Of a DNA stretch of 40,716 bases, positions 7,896 through 17,226 are shown piece by piece. The stretch spans positions 1-40,716 of the forward strand of contig VFGQ01000063.1 in NCBI GenBank assembly GCA_009391605.1. Direction: 5' to 3'. Both the position numbers and the translations under genes were made by a program. This DNA comes from SAR202 cluster bacterium (GTDB lineage: Bacteria; Chloroflexota; Dehalococcoidia; SAR202; GCA-002694895). The notes under the pieces are model-generated. The model was not told the origin of the DNA. It did not search any database and saw nothing but the letters and a program-made list of their open reading frames with translations. The first letter of the stretch is position 1; every line of letters starts with the position of its first letter.

Positions 7896-9095
7896 ATGAA
7901 AAATATTTTTGAAGTATCTAGTTTATTAGTAAATCTCAATAGCTTAATAGATCAAAATGTTTATTTGAAAGATATATGGATACAAGGCGAAGTTACTGAT
8001 TATAAAGGACCTGCTTATTCTGGCCACAAGTATTTTTCAATAAAAGATGAAAATAATATGATTAGATGTGTATTTTTCAAGTACGCTCATATTGGTTCTG
8101 ATGATTTTTCAGATGGAGATAAAATTTTAATCAATGGAGAAATAGAAATATATTCACCTACCGGGAATTTACAGTTAAAAGTTAGATCTGTTAAAAAACA
8201 TGGATTAGGTGATATTTCCATAGAGATTGATAGATTACGACAAAGATTAGAACATGAAGGTTTATTTGATATAGATAGGAAGCGTGATATACCTTTATTT
8301 CCACAAACTATATGTGTGATAACATCAGAAAATTCTTCGGCATGGGAAGATATTAAAAAAGTAATTACAATGAGATATCCTTTAGTAAAGTTAATTTTGA
8401 TTCCTACTTTAATGCAAGGTGAAAATTGTATTGAAGATGTGTGTAATTCAATTGATATAGCAAATAAAGATTCATTAAGTGATATTATTCTTTTGTCTAG
8501 AGGAGGTGGTTCTGAAGAAGACCTTATGCCTTTTAATTCAGAGGAAATAGTAAGATTTATTTTTGCTTCTAAAATTCCAATAGTGACAGGAATAGGACAT
8601 GAAGATGACAATACACTTTCAGATTACGTTGCTGATAAAAGAGGATTAACACCAACAGGTGCAGCTCAAATGATAACACCTGATATCAATGATTTGAAAA
8701 TTGACATTAATAGATTTTCTTTAAATATACAAAAGTCTTTTAAATATTATTTGGAATTTAAAATTCCCGAAATAGAAAAAGTAAAAATAAGATTACATAA
8801 TATTTTCCCAAGAAAAATAGAAATTTTAATTAGGAATACTGATCAGATAGAATTTATGCTAAATGATAAATTGTCTAATTATATAAATACAACAATAAAT
8901 AACCTGGAAGTAATAAAGCATTCTTTAAGTGTTTTTAATATTACTGAAATGTCAAAAAAGGGATATGCTCTTGTAGAAAATAATAAGAAAAAAATAATTA
9001 AGTCAATTAATCAGGTAGAAATGGGCGAAAAATTGAAAATCTTATTGTCTGATGGAATATTAAGCTCAAAAGTAGAAAATAAAATGAAGGAGTAA
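7896..9095 (+). CDS. xseA: Exodeoxyribonuclease VII large subunit
   Basis: Catalytic subunit of exonuclease VII, which degrades single-stranded DNA to oligonucleotides and acts in repair. The 399-residue protein has an N-terminal OB-fold (WIQGEVTDYKG, then HKYFSIKDE) and the conserved core with CVITSENSSAWEDI, LLSRGGGSEEDLMPFN and TGIGHEDDNTLSDYVADKR. A helical region follows, then a C-terminal segment (KKGYALVENN) typical of XseA. I place the start at ATG 7896, with AGGAAGAG at 7881-7888 as Shine-Dalgarno, rather than at TTG 7890, which overlaps the efp stop. The xseB ATG lies three bases after the stop, so the two subunits are made together. Confidence 0.95.
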   Translation: MKNIFEVSSLLVNLNSLIDQNVYLKDIWIQGEVTDYKGPAYSGHKYFSIKDENNMIRCVFFKYAHIGSDDFSDGDKILINGEIEIYSPTGNLQLKVRSVKKHGLGDISIEIDRLRQRLEHEGLFDIDRKRDIPLFPQTICVITSENSSAWEDIKKVITMRYPLVKLILIPTLMQGENCIEDVCNSIDIANKDSLSDIILLSRGGGSEEDLMPFNSEEIVRFIFASKIPIVTGIGHEDDNTLSDYVADKRGLTPTGAAQMITPDINDLKIDINRFSLNIQKSFKYYLEFKIPEIEKVKIRLHNIFPRKIEILIRNTDQIEFMLNDKLSNYINTTINNLEVIKHSLSVFNITEMSKKGYALVENNKKKIIKSINQVEMGEKLKILLSDGILSSKVENKMKE

Positions 9096-9098
9096 TTA

Positions 9099-9311
9099 AT
9101 GTCTGAAAATAAAAGTGAAGCAAATAAAGATTTCGAAGATTTCGAAGAGAATTTATTAATTTTACAGAAAATAGTTAATGAATTAGAGGATCAGGATTTA
9201 TCATTGTCAGAAACAATTAAATTGTACGAAAAAGGACAGCTATTAGTTAAACATTGTAATCAAGCTTTAGAAAAAGCGCAGTTAATTATTACTAATTATG
9301 AAAAGATTTAA
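9099..9311 (+). CDS. xseB: Exodeoxyribonuclease VII small subunit
   Basis: Small helical subunit of exonuclease VII. The 70-residue size is normal, and the family pattern is visible: an acidic N-terminal tail, FEENLLILQKIVNELED, then LSLSETIKLYEKGQLLVKHC, forming a two-helix hairpin. AAGGAG within the last codons of xseA is its Shine-Dalgarno, so expression is directly linked to the large subunit. The product has no catalytic activity of its own; it assembles in several copies on XseA. Confidence 0.92.
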   Translation: MSENKSEANKDFEDFEENLLILQKIVNELEDQDLSLSETIKLYEKGQLLVKHCNQALEKAQLIITNYEKI

Positions 9312-9330
9312 TTTGAGTTTGAGTTAACCC

Positions 9331-9987
9331 GTGTTTTTTAGTAAACCTACACAATCTATTTATTTAATTGTTTTATTTGTTAATATTTTTATTTGGATAA
9401 TTTCTGAATTAATATTAGATGGTTCTTCGAATACTTTAATTGCTATGGGAGCAAATTATGCCCCTTATGTAAAAAAAGGAGAAGTATGGAGGCTTCTTTT
9501 TTCTGTTTTTCTTCATTCTGGTATTTCGCATTTGATATTTAACTCAATTGCACTATTAGCTTTTGGAAATTTAATTGAACAATTATTAGGGAAAAGAAAT
9601 TTTTTAATCGTATATTTATGTTCTGGAATTACAGGAAGTGCATTTAGTGTAGCGTTAAACAATAATGCAATTTCTGTAGGATCTAGCGGTGCAGTATTTG
9701 GTTTACTTGGATCATTAATGATTTATTATTTACATATTAGAAAATCTAATCCTATTTATGCCAAAAACAATTTAATTGGCATCATTATTTTACTAACAAT
9801 CAATTTGTTTTATGGATTAACATATCCAAGAGTTGATAATTGGGCTCATTTGGGAGGATTGTTAGGCGGGATATTTAGTTCGTCAATTTTACTGTATTTT
9901 AATATCAGAATTAATATTAATTTAATTATAAGTATATTAAGTTTTATTATATGGGGATGTGTGATATTTTTGTTGATAAATACATAA
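9331..9987 (+). CDS. Rhomboid-family intramembrane serine protease
   Basis: Membrane protease that cuts transmembrane substrates within the bilayer. The 218-residue protein has about six hydrophobic helices, beginning with residues ~10-28. The catalytic dyad is visible as Ser119 in GSSG (residues 117-120) and His173 in NWAHLGGLLGG. The upstream family motif WRLLFSVFLHSGISHLIFN gives the conserved His pair and Asn of the second helix. No extra soluble domain is present. The only start that preserves the conserved N-terminal helix is GTG 9331, which has no convincing Shine-Dalgarno. It lies 19 bases after xseB. Its substrate is unknown. Confidence 0.88.
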   Translation: MFFSKPTQSIYLIVLFVNIFIWIISELILDGSSNTLIAMGANYAPYVKKGEVWRLLFSVFLHSGISHLIFNSIALLAFGNLIEQLLGKRNFLIVYLCSGITGSAFSVALNNNAISVGSSGAVFGLLGSLMIYYLHIRKSNPIYAKNNLIGIIILLTINLFYGLTYPRVDNWAHLGGLLGGIFSSSILLYFNIRININLIISILSFIIWGCVIFLLINT

Positions 9988-10003
9988 TTGAAATTAAAAG
10001 CTA

Positions 10004-10789
10004 ATGTTAAAAATTGGATGGTTTTCTACAGGAAATGGCAAAGGGTCTTTAGGTTTTATTAATTTTTTGTTAAATCAGATTAGTAAAAATTCATTGAATG
10101 CATCTTTGGAATTTGTATTTTGTAACAGGGAATTTGGTGAGGCAGATGGTAGTGATGAATATATAAATTATATTATTCAAAATAATATTAATTTAATTAC
10201 CTTATCTTCTGAAAATTTTCAAAAAAAGAATAATTATAAAAATTTTTCTGATTGTAGAGAATTATATGATAAAGAGGTTCTTAAATTAATATCTGAGTAT
10301 GAAGTTGATATAATTGTACTTGCAGGTTATATGCTTATTTTAAGTGAAGATTTATGTACAAAGTTTAAATTTATTAATTTGCATCCTGCTCTACCTGATG
10401 GTCCTAAAGGTACATGGGGGCAGGTAATTGTGAAACTTATTGAAAATGACCAAGAATATTCAGGATTAAATGTTCATATTGTTACTAAAAAACTTGATGC
10501 AGGAAAATCAATAGGATATTGTAAATTTCCAATAAAATCTAATTTATATAATGATGCATGGAATCAATTTAATTTAGAATCAAATAATAAAAATATTATT
10601 TATGAAGATTTAGATTTATTTACTCTTATTAGAAATCAAATATTATCTAGGGAAAAATATTTATTAGTGATTGTTATAAATTATTTAATTAATAATAAAG
10701 AAGTTTTAGAGCAGTTATTTAATGAAAAACCCAATAAAGATTTTAAATCTGTTGATTTTAGTCTGGAAATAGAAAAATTATTAAGCTGA
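10004..10789 (+). CDS. PurN-like formyltransferase-fold protein
   Basis: A 261-residue member of the folate-dependent formyltransferase fold. The strongest section is [13 protein letters not shown], then [16 protein letters not shown], corresponding to the Asn-x-His active-site segment of glycinamide ribonucleotide formyltransferase, then [19 protein letters not shown] with the expected late Asp. The N-terminus [12 protein letters not shown] differs from the usual PurN phosphate loop, GTWGQVI replaces the usual GxHA after the His segment, and an extra C-terminal part of about 60 residues is present. It may be the organism's PurN or a specialised paralogue; the window has no other purine gene to settle this. 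The stop codon overlaps the end of the convergent clpX by nine bases. Confidence 0.7.
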   Translation: MLKIGWFSTGNGKGSLGFINFLLNQISKNSLNASLEFVFCNREFGEADGSDEYINYIIQNNINLITLSSENFQKKNNYKNFSDCRELYDKEVLKLISEYEVDIIVLAGYMLILSEDLCTKFKFINLHPALPDGPKGTWGQVIVKLIENDQEYSGLNVHIVTKKLDAGKSIGYCKFPIKSNLYNDAWNQFNLESNNKNIIYEDLDLFTLIRNQILSREKYLLVIVINYLINNKEVLEQLFNEKPNKDFKSVDFSLEIEKLLS

Positions 10790-12073
10790 CTCTGATAATA
10801 AATCGTCGTAATTTATTTCAGTATTATTTTTATCATAGATGATAAATTTATTTTTGTTATTGATTGATTGTTCAGTTACATGGATTTTTGAAAAGTTGTT
10901 TTTACCAGGTAGTTCGTACATTGCATCAATTAAAGTTTCTTCTAATATAGATTTCAAACCTCTTGCACCAGTTCCTCTTTCTATTGCTAATTTTGAAATT
11001 TTTTCTAGAGCTTTATTATCAAATTCTAATTTAAGGTTATCTATTGAAAATAACGTTTTATATTGTTCTATAAGAGAATTTACTGGTTTTGTTAATATGT
11101 CATATAAATGATTTTCGTTTAATTCATGAAGCTGAGTAATAACAGGTAATCTGCCAATAAACTCAGGTATAAATCCATATTCTAGTAGATCTTCTGTGGT
11201 AGCATGCTGTTCTGTTTCTAGTTCATTCGAATTATTTTTATCTGATTGAAAACCAATGGAATGGAAATTTTTTTGGATTCTTTTGTTAACAATATCTTGA
11301 ATTCCTTCAAAAGCTCCACCAACAATAAATAAAATGTTATGTGTGTTAATCTGGATAAATTCTTGATGAGGATGTTTCCTGCCACCTTGGGGAGGTACAT
11401 TTGAAATGGTTCCTTCTATTATTTTTAATAGCGCTTGTTGAACTCCTTCACCTGACACATCCCTTGTTAAAGAAGGATTAGCTGATTTACGAGTTATTTT
11501 ATCTATTTCATCTATATAAATTATGCCTTTTTCAGCTTTTTTAATATCAAAATCTGCTGCTTGTATTAATCTAAGTAATATATTTTCAACGTCTTCACCT
11601 ACGTATCCTGCTTCTGTTAGTGATGTTGCATCAACTATTGCAAATGGGACGTCTAAAATTTTAGCTAAAGATTGAGCTAATAATGTTTTCCCAGATCCAG
11701 CAGGACCGATTAATGCTATGTTTGATTTTTCAATTGTTATATCGGATTGTTGTGTATTTTGCGTATTAATTCTTTTGTAATGATTATAAACAGATACACT
11801 AAGTATTTTTTTTGCTATTTCTTGCCCGATAATTGATCTGTCTAATTCAGATTTTATAGATATAGGATATGATATTGATGATTTGTTTTCATCTGAATAT
11901 TTTTTAAGATCTTTATTTTTAATATTTGTATTTGATAACATGTCAGAACATAAATTCACACATATATCACAAATAAACACTCGATCCGGACCTGCTATCA
12001 ATCTATTTACTTGAGTTTGAGGTTTTTTACAAAAAGAGCATAAATATTTTGCATTGTTATTTGAAGTATTCAA
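10781..12073 (-). CDS. clpX: ClpX, ATPase subunit of the ClpXP protease
   Basis: AAA+ unfoldase that delivers tagged proteins to ClpP. The 430-residue protein has the N-terminal zinc-binding domain (Cys12, Cys15, Cys35, Cys38), Walker [12 protein letters not shown], pore loop GYVGED, Walker [10 protein letters not shown] and sensor/arginine region FIGRLPVI. The family's IGF-type ClpP contact appears as SIGFQS, so it should dock ClpP. It lies 24 bases downstream of clpP, after tig, in the order common in bacteria. Its 3' end overlaps the convergent formyltransferase gene, leaving no room for a separate terminator. Confidence 0.97.
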   Translation of the reverse strand: MNTSNNNAKYLCSFCKKPQTQVNRLIAGPDRVFICDICVNLCSDMLSNTNIKNKDLKKYSDENKSSISYPISIKSELDRSIIGQEIAKKILSVSVYNHYKRINTQNTQQSDITIEKSNIALIGPAGSGKTLLAQSLAKILDVPFAIVDATSLTEAGYVGEDVENILLRLIQAADFDIKKAEKGIIYIDEIDKITRKSANPSLTRDVSGEGVQQALLKIIEGTISNVPPQGGRKHPHQEFIQINTHNILFIVGGAFEGIQDIVNKRIQKNFHSIGFQSDKNNSNELETEQHATTEDLLEYGFIPEFIGRLPVITQLHELNENHLYDILTKPVNSLIEQYKTLFSIDNLKLEFDNKALEKISKLAIERGTGARGLKSILEETLIDAMYELPGKNNFSKIHVTEQSINNKNKFIIYDKNNTEINYDDLLSESA

Positions 12074-12097
12074 TGTTTTTTCTCATTTAATTTATTT

Positions 12098-12694
12098 TTA
12101 TTGTTTATCAAGAACTTCATCAATAAGCCCATAGTCTTTGGCTTGGGCAGATGTTAGATAATAATCTCTATCAGTATCTTTAGCTATTTTTTCATATGGT
12201 TGTCCGGTTGACTCAGAAATCATTTGTCTGACTTTGTCTTGAAGTCTAAGCATTTCTCTTGCTGCAATTTCCACATCAGAAGCTTGTCCTTGAGCTCCAC
12301 CTATTGGTTGATGCATATGGACGGTAGAATTTGGCAAAGCATATCTTTTGCCTTTTGTTCCTGCGCATAAAAGTACTGTAGCCATACTTGCAGCTAAACC
12401 TACACAAATTGTTGAAACATCTGGCCTGATTAAGTTCATAGTATCAAAAATTGCTAAACCAGAACTTATTACACCACCTGGTGAGTTAATATATATACTT
12501 ATATCTCTTTCAGGGTCTTCTCTGTCAAGGTAAAGAAGTTGTGCTACTAATAAGTTTGCCACCTGATCATTTATTGGAGTTCCTAAAAATATAATTCTTT
12601 CTTTTAGTAATAATGAATATATATCAAATGCTCTTTCTCCCCTGGTACCACTTTCTATTACCATAGGTATTATATTTTTTGGATTATTAATCAT
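12098..12694 (-). CDS. clpP: ClpP, proteolytic subunit of ClpXP
   Basis: Serine protease that forms the two-ring chamber of ClpXP. The 198-residue protein carries the full catalytic triad: Ser103 in GLAASMATV, His128 in VHMHQP and Asp177 in DTDRDYYL. The N-terminus [18 protein letters not shown] is typical, with a short propeptide-like lead. I place the start at ATG 12694 because AAGGAG (12703-12708) is eight bases upstream; the in-frame TTG at 12700 would be too close to it. It is the second gene of the tig-clpP-clpX operon. Confidence 0.97.
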   Translation of the reverse strand: MINNPKNIIPMVIESGTRGERAFDIYSLLLKERIIFLGTPINDQVANLLVAQLLYLDREDPERDISIYINSPGGVISSGLAIFDTMNLIRPDVSTICVGLAASMATVLLCAGTKGKRYALPNSTVHMHQPIGGAQGQASDVEIAAREMLRLQDKVRQMISESTGQPYEKIAKDTDRDYYLTSAQAKDYGLIDEVLDKQ

Positions 12695-12748
12695 TTTCAA
12701 ACTCCTTATTTTTTAGAGAGATTTACAATTGTCTTATAAATTTAATTG

Positions 12749-14032
12749 CTATACAACGTTTTCTAGGGTCTCTTGATATAAATATTTTGATGCCTTTTCA
12801 AGTTTTAATCTGTATTCTGCTTCCATTCGGATCTCTTCTTTAGATAATTTAGGGCTGTTTTTATTATTTGATTGTTGGGCTATTAAATTTTTTTCAGCTT
12901 CAGATAATTCTTGTTCTGTAGGAGTGATATTATTTTGTTTACATATTTCTAATAGAGTGAAAGTTCTATTTAATTTTTGCAATGTTTCAATTTCTATATT
13001 TTTTTTAGTTTCTTCTAGATTTTGGTTGTTTTTAGTAAGATATTCTTCAAGAGTCATTTTGAATCTTTTTGCTAAATTTTCAAGTTGTTCTATTTCATTT
13101 TGAATTTCTCTTTCAATCATTAGAGGTGGAAGTTCAATATTAGAAATTTTTATCAATTCATTAATTGCATTATTTTGGTATTCGTATTCTGATTGCTGTT
13201 TATGATTCTCTTCGACACTTGTTTTAACTTTTTTCCTTAAAGTATTCATTGTTTTAATTTCGTTATTGGAAACCATTTTCGCAAAATTTGCATCTAATTT
13301 AGGTGAGTCAGATTTTTTTACTGAATTTACTGTGATGTTAAAATTTGCTTTTTTATTAGCCATTTCTGATGAAGGGTGATTTTTAGAAATCTTTAAATCT
13401 AGATTTTTTGAATCTCCTTCTTTTAGGCCAATAAGATTTTTAATTAATCCCGGAGCAAATTCATCATTTTGTTCTTCAAGTAAAATATCAGTGTTTTTTT
13501 GATCAAGTACAGAATTGCCATTTATTTCAATTTTAATATTAATAGAAATTAATTCTCCTGATTGCGCTTTTTCACTACTTGGAATCCAATTTGTGAATTG
13601 TTTTTGTAAATTATTGATTTGTTCATCTATTAGAGATTCAAAATCGGGATCTTTTATTTTTTCCAGTTTTATTTTATTTATTTCCCCCAATACAATTTGA
13701 GGTTGTAAGGGTAAAATAATAGTAAATTTAATAGGATTAAAGTTTTTCAATTCTATTTTTGGAGGCATATATGATTCAAGGCTAGATTCTTTAATTGCCT
13801 CACTTGTTTTATCGGAAAGTATATTATCTAGAGCTTCAGATATTATTGTCTCTTTACCATATTGAGATTCAATAATATGATAAGGAGCTTTTCCTTTTCT
13901 GAAACCTGGAATTGTAATTTTTTTTACTAGTTTCTTATAACCAATTTTATAATAAGGTTCTAAGTCTTTGTCATCTAAATCTACATCTAAGTTTACTTGT
14001 CTGTTTTTTTCTTTACTTTGTTTAAATTTCAT
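12749..14032 (-). CDS. tig: Trigger factor (ribosome-bound chaperone)
   Basis: Chaperone that binds at the ribosome exit tunnel and folds nascent chains. The 427-residue protein has the three normal domains. The N-terminal ribosome-binding domain carries the signature PGFRKGKAP. The FKBP-like peptidyl-prolyl isomerase domain covers roughly residues 150-245 (FAPGLIKNLIGLKEGDSKN). The long helical C-terminal domain is Lys/Glu/Asn-rich, ending near YLYQETLENVV. The first gene of the minus-strand operon, it starts at ATG 14032 without an obvious Shine-Dalgarno and is divergent from fbp, with 91 bases between the two starts. A 54-base gap separates it from clpP. Confidence 0.95.
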   Translation of the reverse strand: MKFKQSKEKNRQVNLDVDLDDKDLEPYYKIGYKKLVKKITIPGFRKGKAPYHIIESQYGKETIISEALDNILSDKTSEAIKESSLESYMPPKIELKNFNPIKFTIILPLQPQIVLGEINKIKLEKIKDPDFESLIDEQINNLQKQFTNWIPSSEKAQSGELISINIKIEINGNSVLDQKNTDILLEEQNDEFAPGLIKNLIGLKEGDSKNLDLKISKNHPSSEMANKKANFNITVNSVKKSDSPKLDANFAKMVSNNEIKTMNTLRKKVKTSVEENHKQQSEYEYQNNAINELIKISNIELPPLMIEREIQNEIEQLENLAKRFKMTLEEYLTKNNQNLEETKKNIEIETLQKLNRTFTLLEICKQNNITPTEQELSEAEKNLIAQQSNNKNSPKLSKEEIRMEAEYRLKLEKASKYLYQETLENVV

Positions 14033-14057
14033 TATTTATATTATAAATCAAAATGTT

Positions 14058-14087
14058 TTGATTTCTAAGGTGTATAAAGATTATGAT
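14058..14087 (+). promoter_or_regulatory. Weak candidate promoter for fbp
   Basis: TTGATT (14058-14063) and TATGAT (14082-14087) are 18 bases apart in the 91-base divergent gap between tig and fbp. The match is moderate and the gap is very AT-rich, so this is only a candidate; the tig promoter must lie in the same gap but no convincing pair was found for it. Confidence 0.3.
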
Positions 14088-14123
14088 TGTTATAAACTTA
14101 TTTAAATAGTTTGGCTATTAATT

Positions 14124-15056
14124 ATGATTTCTTTAGATGATTATATAATTCAAAACTCTGATAATTCTGCAGAGAATAAAGCAATATTTGAAATAATACT
14201 TAAAATATCTGATGGTGTGATTGAAATATCAAAACTTCTTTATGGACCCGATTCAAAAGATTTATTTGGTAAGCACGGTGGGGAAAATATTCATGGTGAA
14301 CAGGTTGAAAAATTAGATTTGATTGCTACGGATGTATTCCTAAGAAATTTTGCTCAGTCAGAATATATTTCGGCTGTAGGATGTGAGGAGTTGGATGATA
14401 TCAAACAGCTTCAAAATAATTCGTCTTCTTATATGATTATGATGGATCCTCTTGATGGTTCGTCTAATGTAGATGTCTCAGTTAGTATAGGCTCTATTTT
14501 TGGAATTTGGGAAAACAGTTTTGATTATTCTGATTTCAAATCTTATAAAGGATCTAATCAAAAAATGGCTATGTATGCTATTTATGGCCCTAATACAGTT
14601 TTAGTTATTGGGTATGACTCTAAAATTGTTTCTTTTCTTTTGGATTCTGAATCTAAATTTGTATTGTTGGATCAAAATATTAAATTACCAAAGAATCCTC
14701 AGTATTATAGTGCTAATGAAAGTAATTATCACAATTGGTCAAATGAGGTACAAGAATATATTGATAATTTGAGAGGTAATAAATCTTTGACACAAAGATA
14801 TGTTGGTTCATTGGTTGCAGATTTTCATAGGAATCTGTTAAAAGGTGGAATTCATTTAAATCCTATGAATATTAATACTCGTAAGTCAAAGTTAAGATTA
14901 ATGTATGAAGCAAATCCATTGGCTTATATAATTAATATTGCCGGAGGAGAATCTTTTTCAAAAGGCATGGATACATTAGAGTTGGAACCAGAGGGAATAC
15001 ATCAAACAGTTTCATTAATTATTGGAAATGCAGATTTGACAAAAAATGTAGAATAA
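14124..15056 (+). CDS. fbp: Fructose-1,6-bisphosphatase, class I
   Basis: Hydrolyses fructose 1,6-bisphosphate to fructose 6-phosphate, the committed step of gluconeogenesis. The 310-residue protein is recognised by the metal-binding motif MDPLDGSSNVD near residue 110. SEYISAVGCEELDD before it corresponds to the family's A-x-x-SEE region, YVGSLVADFHRNL is the substrate segment, and the C-terminal block is LRLMYEANPLAYI. Glu-rich positions (GENIHGEQVEKLDL) replace the classic N-terminal metal site pattern in a normal way. ATG 14124 has no strong Shine-Dalgarno. The class I aldolase follows by 11 bases, so successive gluconeogenic steps are encoded together. AMP regulation cannot be judged here. 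Confidence 0.94.
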   Translation: MISLDDYIIQNSDNSAENKAIFEIILKISDGVIEISKLLYGPDSKDLFGKHGGENIHGEQVEKLDLIATDVFLRNFAQSEYISAVGCEELDDIKQLQNNSSSYMIMMDPLDGSSNVDVSVSIGSIFGIWENSFDYSDFKSYKGSNQKMAMYAIYGPNTVLVIGYDSKIVSFLLDSESKFVLLDQNIKLPKNPQYYSANESNYHNWSNEVQEYIDNLRGNKSLTQRYVGSLVADFHRNLLKGGIHLNPMNINTRKSKLRLMYEANPLAYIINIAGGESFSKGMDTLELEPEGIHQTVSLIIGNADLTKNVE

Positions 15057-15067
15057 AAGGATATATT

Positions 15068-16078
15068 ATGGATAAAGACAAATTATCAAATATTGCTAAA
15101 AAATTAGTAGCTCCTTATAAGGGAATATTGGCAGCAGACGAAAGCAACCCTACTATTAAAAAGAGATTTGATTCCATTGATATAGAATCGACTGAAAACA
15201 ATAGACGAGATTATAGGGAATTACTTTTTTCTACCAAAGGTATTGAAGATTATATTAGTGGAATAATTTTATATGAAGAAACTTTGTATCAAAAAAGTTC
15301 TAAAGGACAGTTATTGTCTGAATTGCTGCAAAGTAAAGATGTAATTCCTGGAATAAAAGTTGATAAAAGTGCAAAAGATTTCATTGGATTTCCTGGAGAA
15401 AAAATCACTGAAGGATTAGATGGATTGTATGATCGGATGAAAAATTTCCATGATGATGGAGCTCGATTTAGTAAGTGGAGAGCTGTAATAACAATTGGTG
15501 ATCAAATTCCTTCTGCTCAATGCATAGAATTAAATGCGGTTTTATTGGCCAGATACGCCATTACTAGCCAAGAAGCAGGATTGGTTCCCATAGTGGAGCC
15601 TGAGGTATTGATGGACGGAGAACATAGTATAAATTCTTGTTATGAAGTTACAAATAAGACATTAAATGAAGTTTTCAATCAATTAGATAAACATAAAGTT
15701 AATTTATCTGGAATATTGCTTAAACCAAATATGATTTTGTCAGGAAAAGAATCTCTAAATAGAGCTGATAAAAACAGGGTAGCTGAAATGACACTTAAAT
15801 GTTTTAAAGACACTATTCCTGAAAATGTTCCAGGTATTATTTTCTTATCTGGAGGGCAATCTGACATTGAATCTATAGATAATCTTGATACTATAAATAA
15901 ATATGCAAAACAAATAGGCGATATGCCATGGGAGTTAAGTTTTTCTTATGGAAGAGGTTTGCAATCATCAACTCTTAATAAATGGAAAGGAAATTCAGAT
16001 AATCTTTTAATTGCGCAAAAAGAATTTATAAATAGATGTAAGATGGTTTCAGAAGCTAGAAATGGCGAATTATCTTAA
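15068..16078 (+). CDS. Fructose-bisphosphate aldolase, class I
   Basis: Schiff-base aldolase that reversibly splits fructose 1,6-bisphosphate into glyceraldehyde 3-phosphate and dihydroxyacetone phosphate. The 336-residue protein is of the eukaryote-like class I type: GILAADESNPTIKKRF at the N-terminus, then PIVEPEVLMDGEH, and the Schiff-base lysine at Lys219 in GILLKPNMILSG, then FLSGGQSD. The C-terminus (ELSFSYGRGLQ) supplies phosphate contacts. AAAGGA at 15057-15062 is a good Shine-Dalgarno. Its position just after fbp fits a gluconeogenic role. Many bacteria use a class II zinc enzyme instead, so this choice is mildly informative about lineage. Confidence 0.95.
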   Translation: MDKDKLSNIAKKLVAPYKGILAADESNPTIKKRFDSIDIESTENNRRDYRELLFSTKGIEDYISGIILYEETLYQKSSKGQLLSELLQSKDVIPGIKVDKSAKDFIGFPGEKITEGLDGLYDRMKNFHDDGARFSKWRAVITIGDQIPSAQCIELNAVLLARYAITSQEAGLVPIVEPEVLMDGEHSINSCYEVTNKTLNEVFNQLDKHKVNLSGILLKPNMILSGKESLNRADKNRVAEMTLKCFKDTIPENVPGIIFLSGGQSDIESIDNLDTINKYAKQIGDMPWELSFSYGRGLQSSTLNKWKGNSDNLLIAQKEFINRCKMVSEARNGELS

Positions 16079-16082
16079 ATAA

Positions 16083-16667
16083 ATGGATATATTAATAGCA
16101 TCGCACAACCAAGGGAAAATACTTGAGATTAAAAAATATTTTGAACATTTTAGTATAAATTTTTTTGATCTTAAATCACTTGGTATTCATGAAAGTGTTA
16201 GTGAACCATTTGATACTTTTCAACAAAATTCTTTCCATAAAGCTGATTATTATTCTTCAATTTCAGGAATGTTAGTGTTAGCAGATGATTCAGGATTGGA
16301 AGTTGAATGTTTAAATGGAAAGCCGGGTGTATTAAGCGCAAGATATGGAGGAGAGCATTTGTCAGACCATGAAAGGAATTTATTATTATTAGATGAAATC
16401 TCTGATTTTAATAATGTTAAGGCAAAATTCAAATGTGTATTAACACTTTGTAAAAATAATGAATGGGTTAGCAATTTTGAAGGAGAGTGTACGGGATTAA
16501 TAATAAATAAAGTGAAAGGATCTAATGGTTTTGGGTATGATCCTATATTTTTTTTAGAAAAATATGCAAAAACGATGGCTGAAATAAATACTGAAATAAA
16601 AAATAAAATTAGTCATAGGGCAATTGCTTTAAACAAGTTGTCTAAATTTCTAGAATCTTTAAAGTAA
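16083..16667 (+). CDS. rdgB: RdgB/HAM1 non-canonical purine NTP pyrophosphatase
   Basis: Removes dITP, ITP and XTP from the nucleotide pool by hydrolysis to monophosphates. The 194-residue protein has every family motif: ASHNQGKILEIKKYF at the N-terminus (nucleotide-binding SHNxxK), LADDSGLEVECLNGKPGV with the catalytic Asp pair, SARYGG, and near the C-terminus GSNGFGYDPIFF and ISHRAIAL. It begins four bases after the aldolase stop and ends seven bases before the end of the convergent deaminase. No Shine-Dalgarno is evident, so it probably relies on coupling to the aldolase gene. Confidence 0.95.
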   Translation: MDILIASHNQGKILEIKKYFEHFSINFFDLKSLGIHESVSEPFDTFQQNSFHKADYYSSISGMLVLADDSGLEVECLNGKPGVLSARYGGEHLSDHERNLLLLDEISDFNNVKAKFKCVLTLCKNNEWVSNFEGECTGLIINKVKGSNGFGYDPIFFLEKYAKTMAEINTEIKNKISHRAIALNKLSKFLESLK

Positions 16668-16684
16668 TGATTGTTATTTACTTT
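16661..16684. terminator. Short inverted repeat at a convergent gene end
   Basis: AAAGTAA (16661-16667) and TTACTTT (16678-16684) form a 7-bp stem with a 10-base loop. It spans the stop codons of rdgB and of the convergent deaminase. The position suits a bidirectional terminator, but the stem is short and AT-rich and no long T run follows. Confidence 0.3.
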
Positions 16685-17147
16685 CTATCCACTTATTGAC
16701 AATTTTTTCGCTTTCTTGTTGCATTACTCCGGTAGTCAGTATTAGCTTGTTTTGAACATCGGTTAGTTTAATTAGTTTTTCTACAGTATATTTGCCATAG
16801 TTACTGCCTCTTGTGCTTGTTCGGCCTCCTAAGACCAGGCGATTTATTTTTGATGTTATAATTGCCCCAAGACACATTGGACAAGGTTCCCAGGAAGCGT
16901 AAAGAGTTGCTCCAGGAAAACTGAGAGCTTTGATTGAAGTACCAGCATCTCTTAAAGCTACAGTTTCTGCGTGGGCAGTTGGATCAAATGTGCTGTAAAC
17001 AAGATTTCTACCAGTACGTATTACTTTATTATCCATTACTAATACGGCTCCAAAAGGTTGGTCGCCTAATTCTAAGCCTTTAATCGCTTCATTAATTGCT
17101 ACTTGCATAAACTCTACATCATCTATGTAATCTATTTTCCGAACCAT
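16674..17147 (-). CDS. Nucleoside/nucleobase deaminase (CDA fold, GuaD/TadA-like)
   Basis: Zinc-dependent deaminase of 157 residues. The active site is complete: His59-Ala-Glu61 in PTAHAETVAL, with Cys89 and Cys92 in EPCPMCLGAI. The N-terminal QPFGAVLV motif and the DPTAHAE context resemble guanine deaminase and yeast-type cytosine deaminase more than tRNA adenosine deaminase, whose usual block reads AHAEILAL with LEPCxMC. The substrate therefore cannot be fixed; guanine or a related base is my preference. ATG 17147 has AGGGA very close upstream and CAGGAG farther off. It is convergent with rdgB and divergent from moaA. Confidence 0.82.
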   Translation of the reverse strand: MVRKIDYIDDVEFMQVAINEAIKGLELGDQPFGAVLVMDNKVIRTGRNLVYSTFDPTAHAETVALRDAGTSIKALSFPGATLYASWEPCPMCLGAIITSKINRLVLGGRTSTRGSNYGKYTVEKLIKLTDVQNKLILTTGVMQQESEKIVNKWIESK

Positions 17148-17179
17148 ATCCCTGAATAAACTCCTGTTAATTGATTTTT

Positions 17180-17208
17180 TTCAATAATACCTATTTCTAA
17201 ACTATAAT
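17180..17208 (+). promoter_or_regulatory. Candidate promoter for moaA
   Basis: A perfect TATAAT at 17203-17208 has a poor -35 (TTCAAT, 17180-17185) 17 bases upstream. If used, transcription would start near 17215 and give moaA a leader of about 120 bases that contains two hairpins. Confidence 0.35.
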
Positions 17209-17226
17209 GCACTTAATACCCGATAG

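Noticed and set aside
10780..10810. Terminator between the formyltransferase gene and clpX
   Set aside because: The genes overlap by nine bases and only an imperfect AT-rich palindrome is visible.
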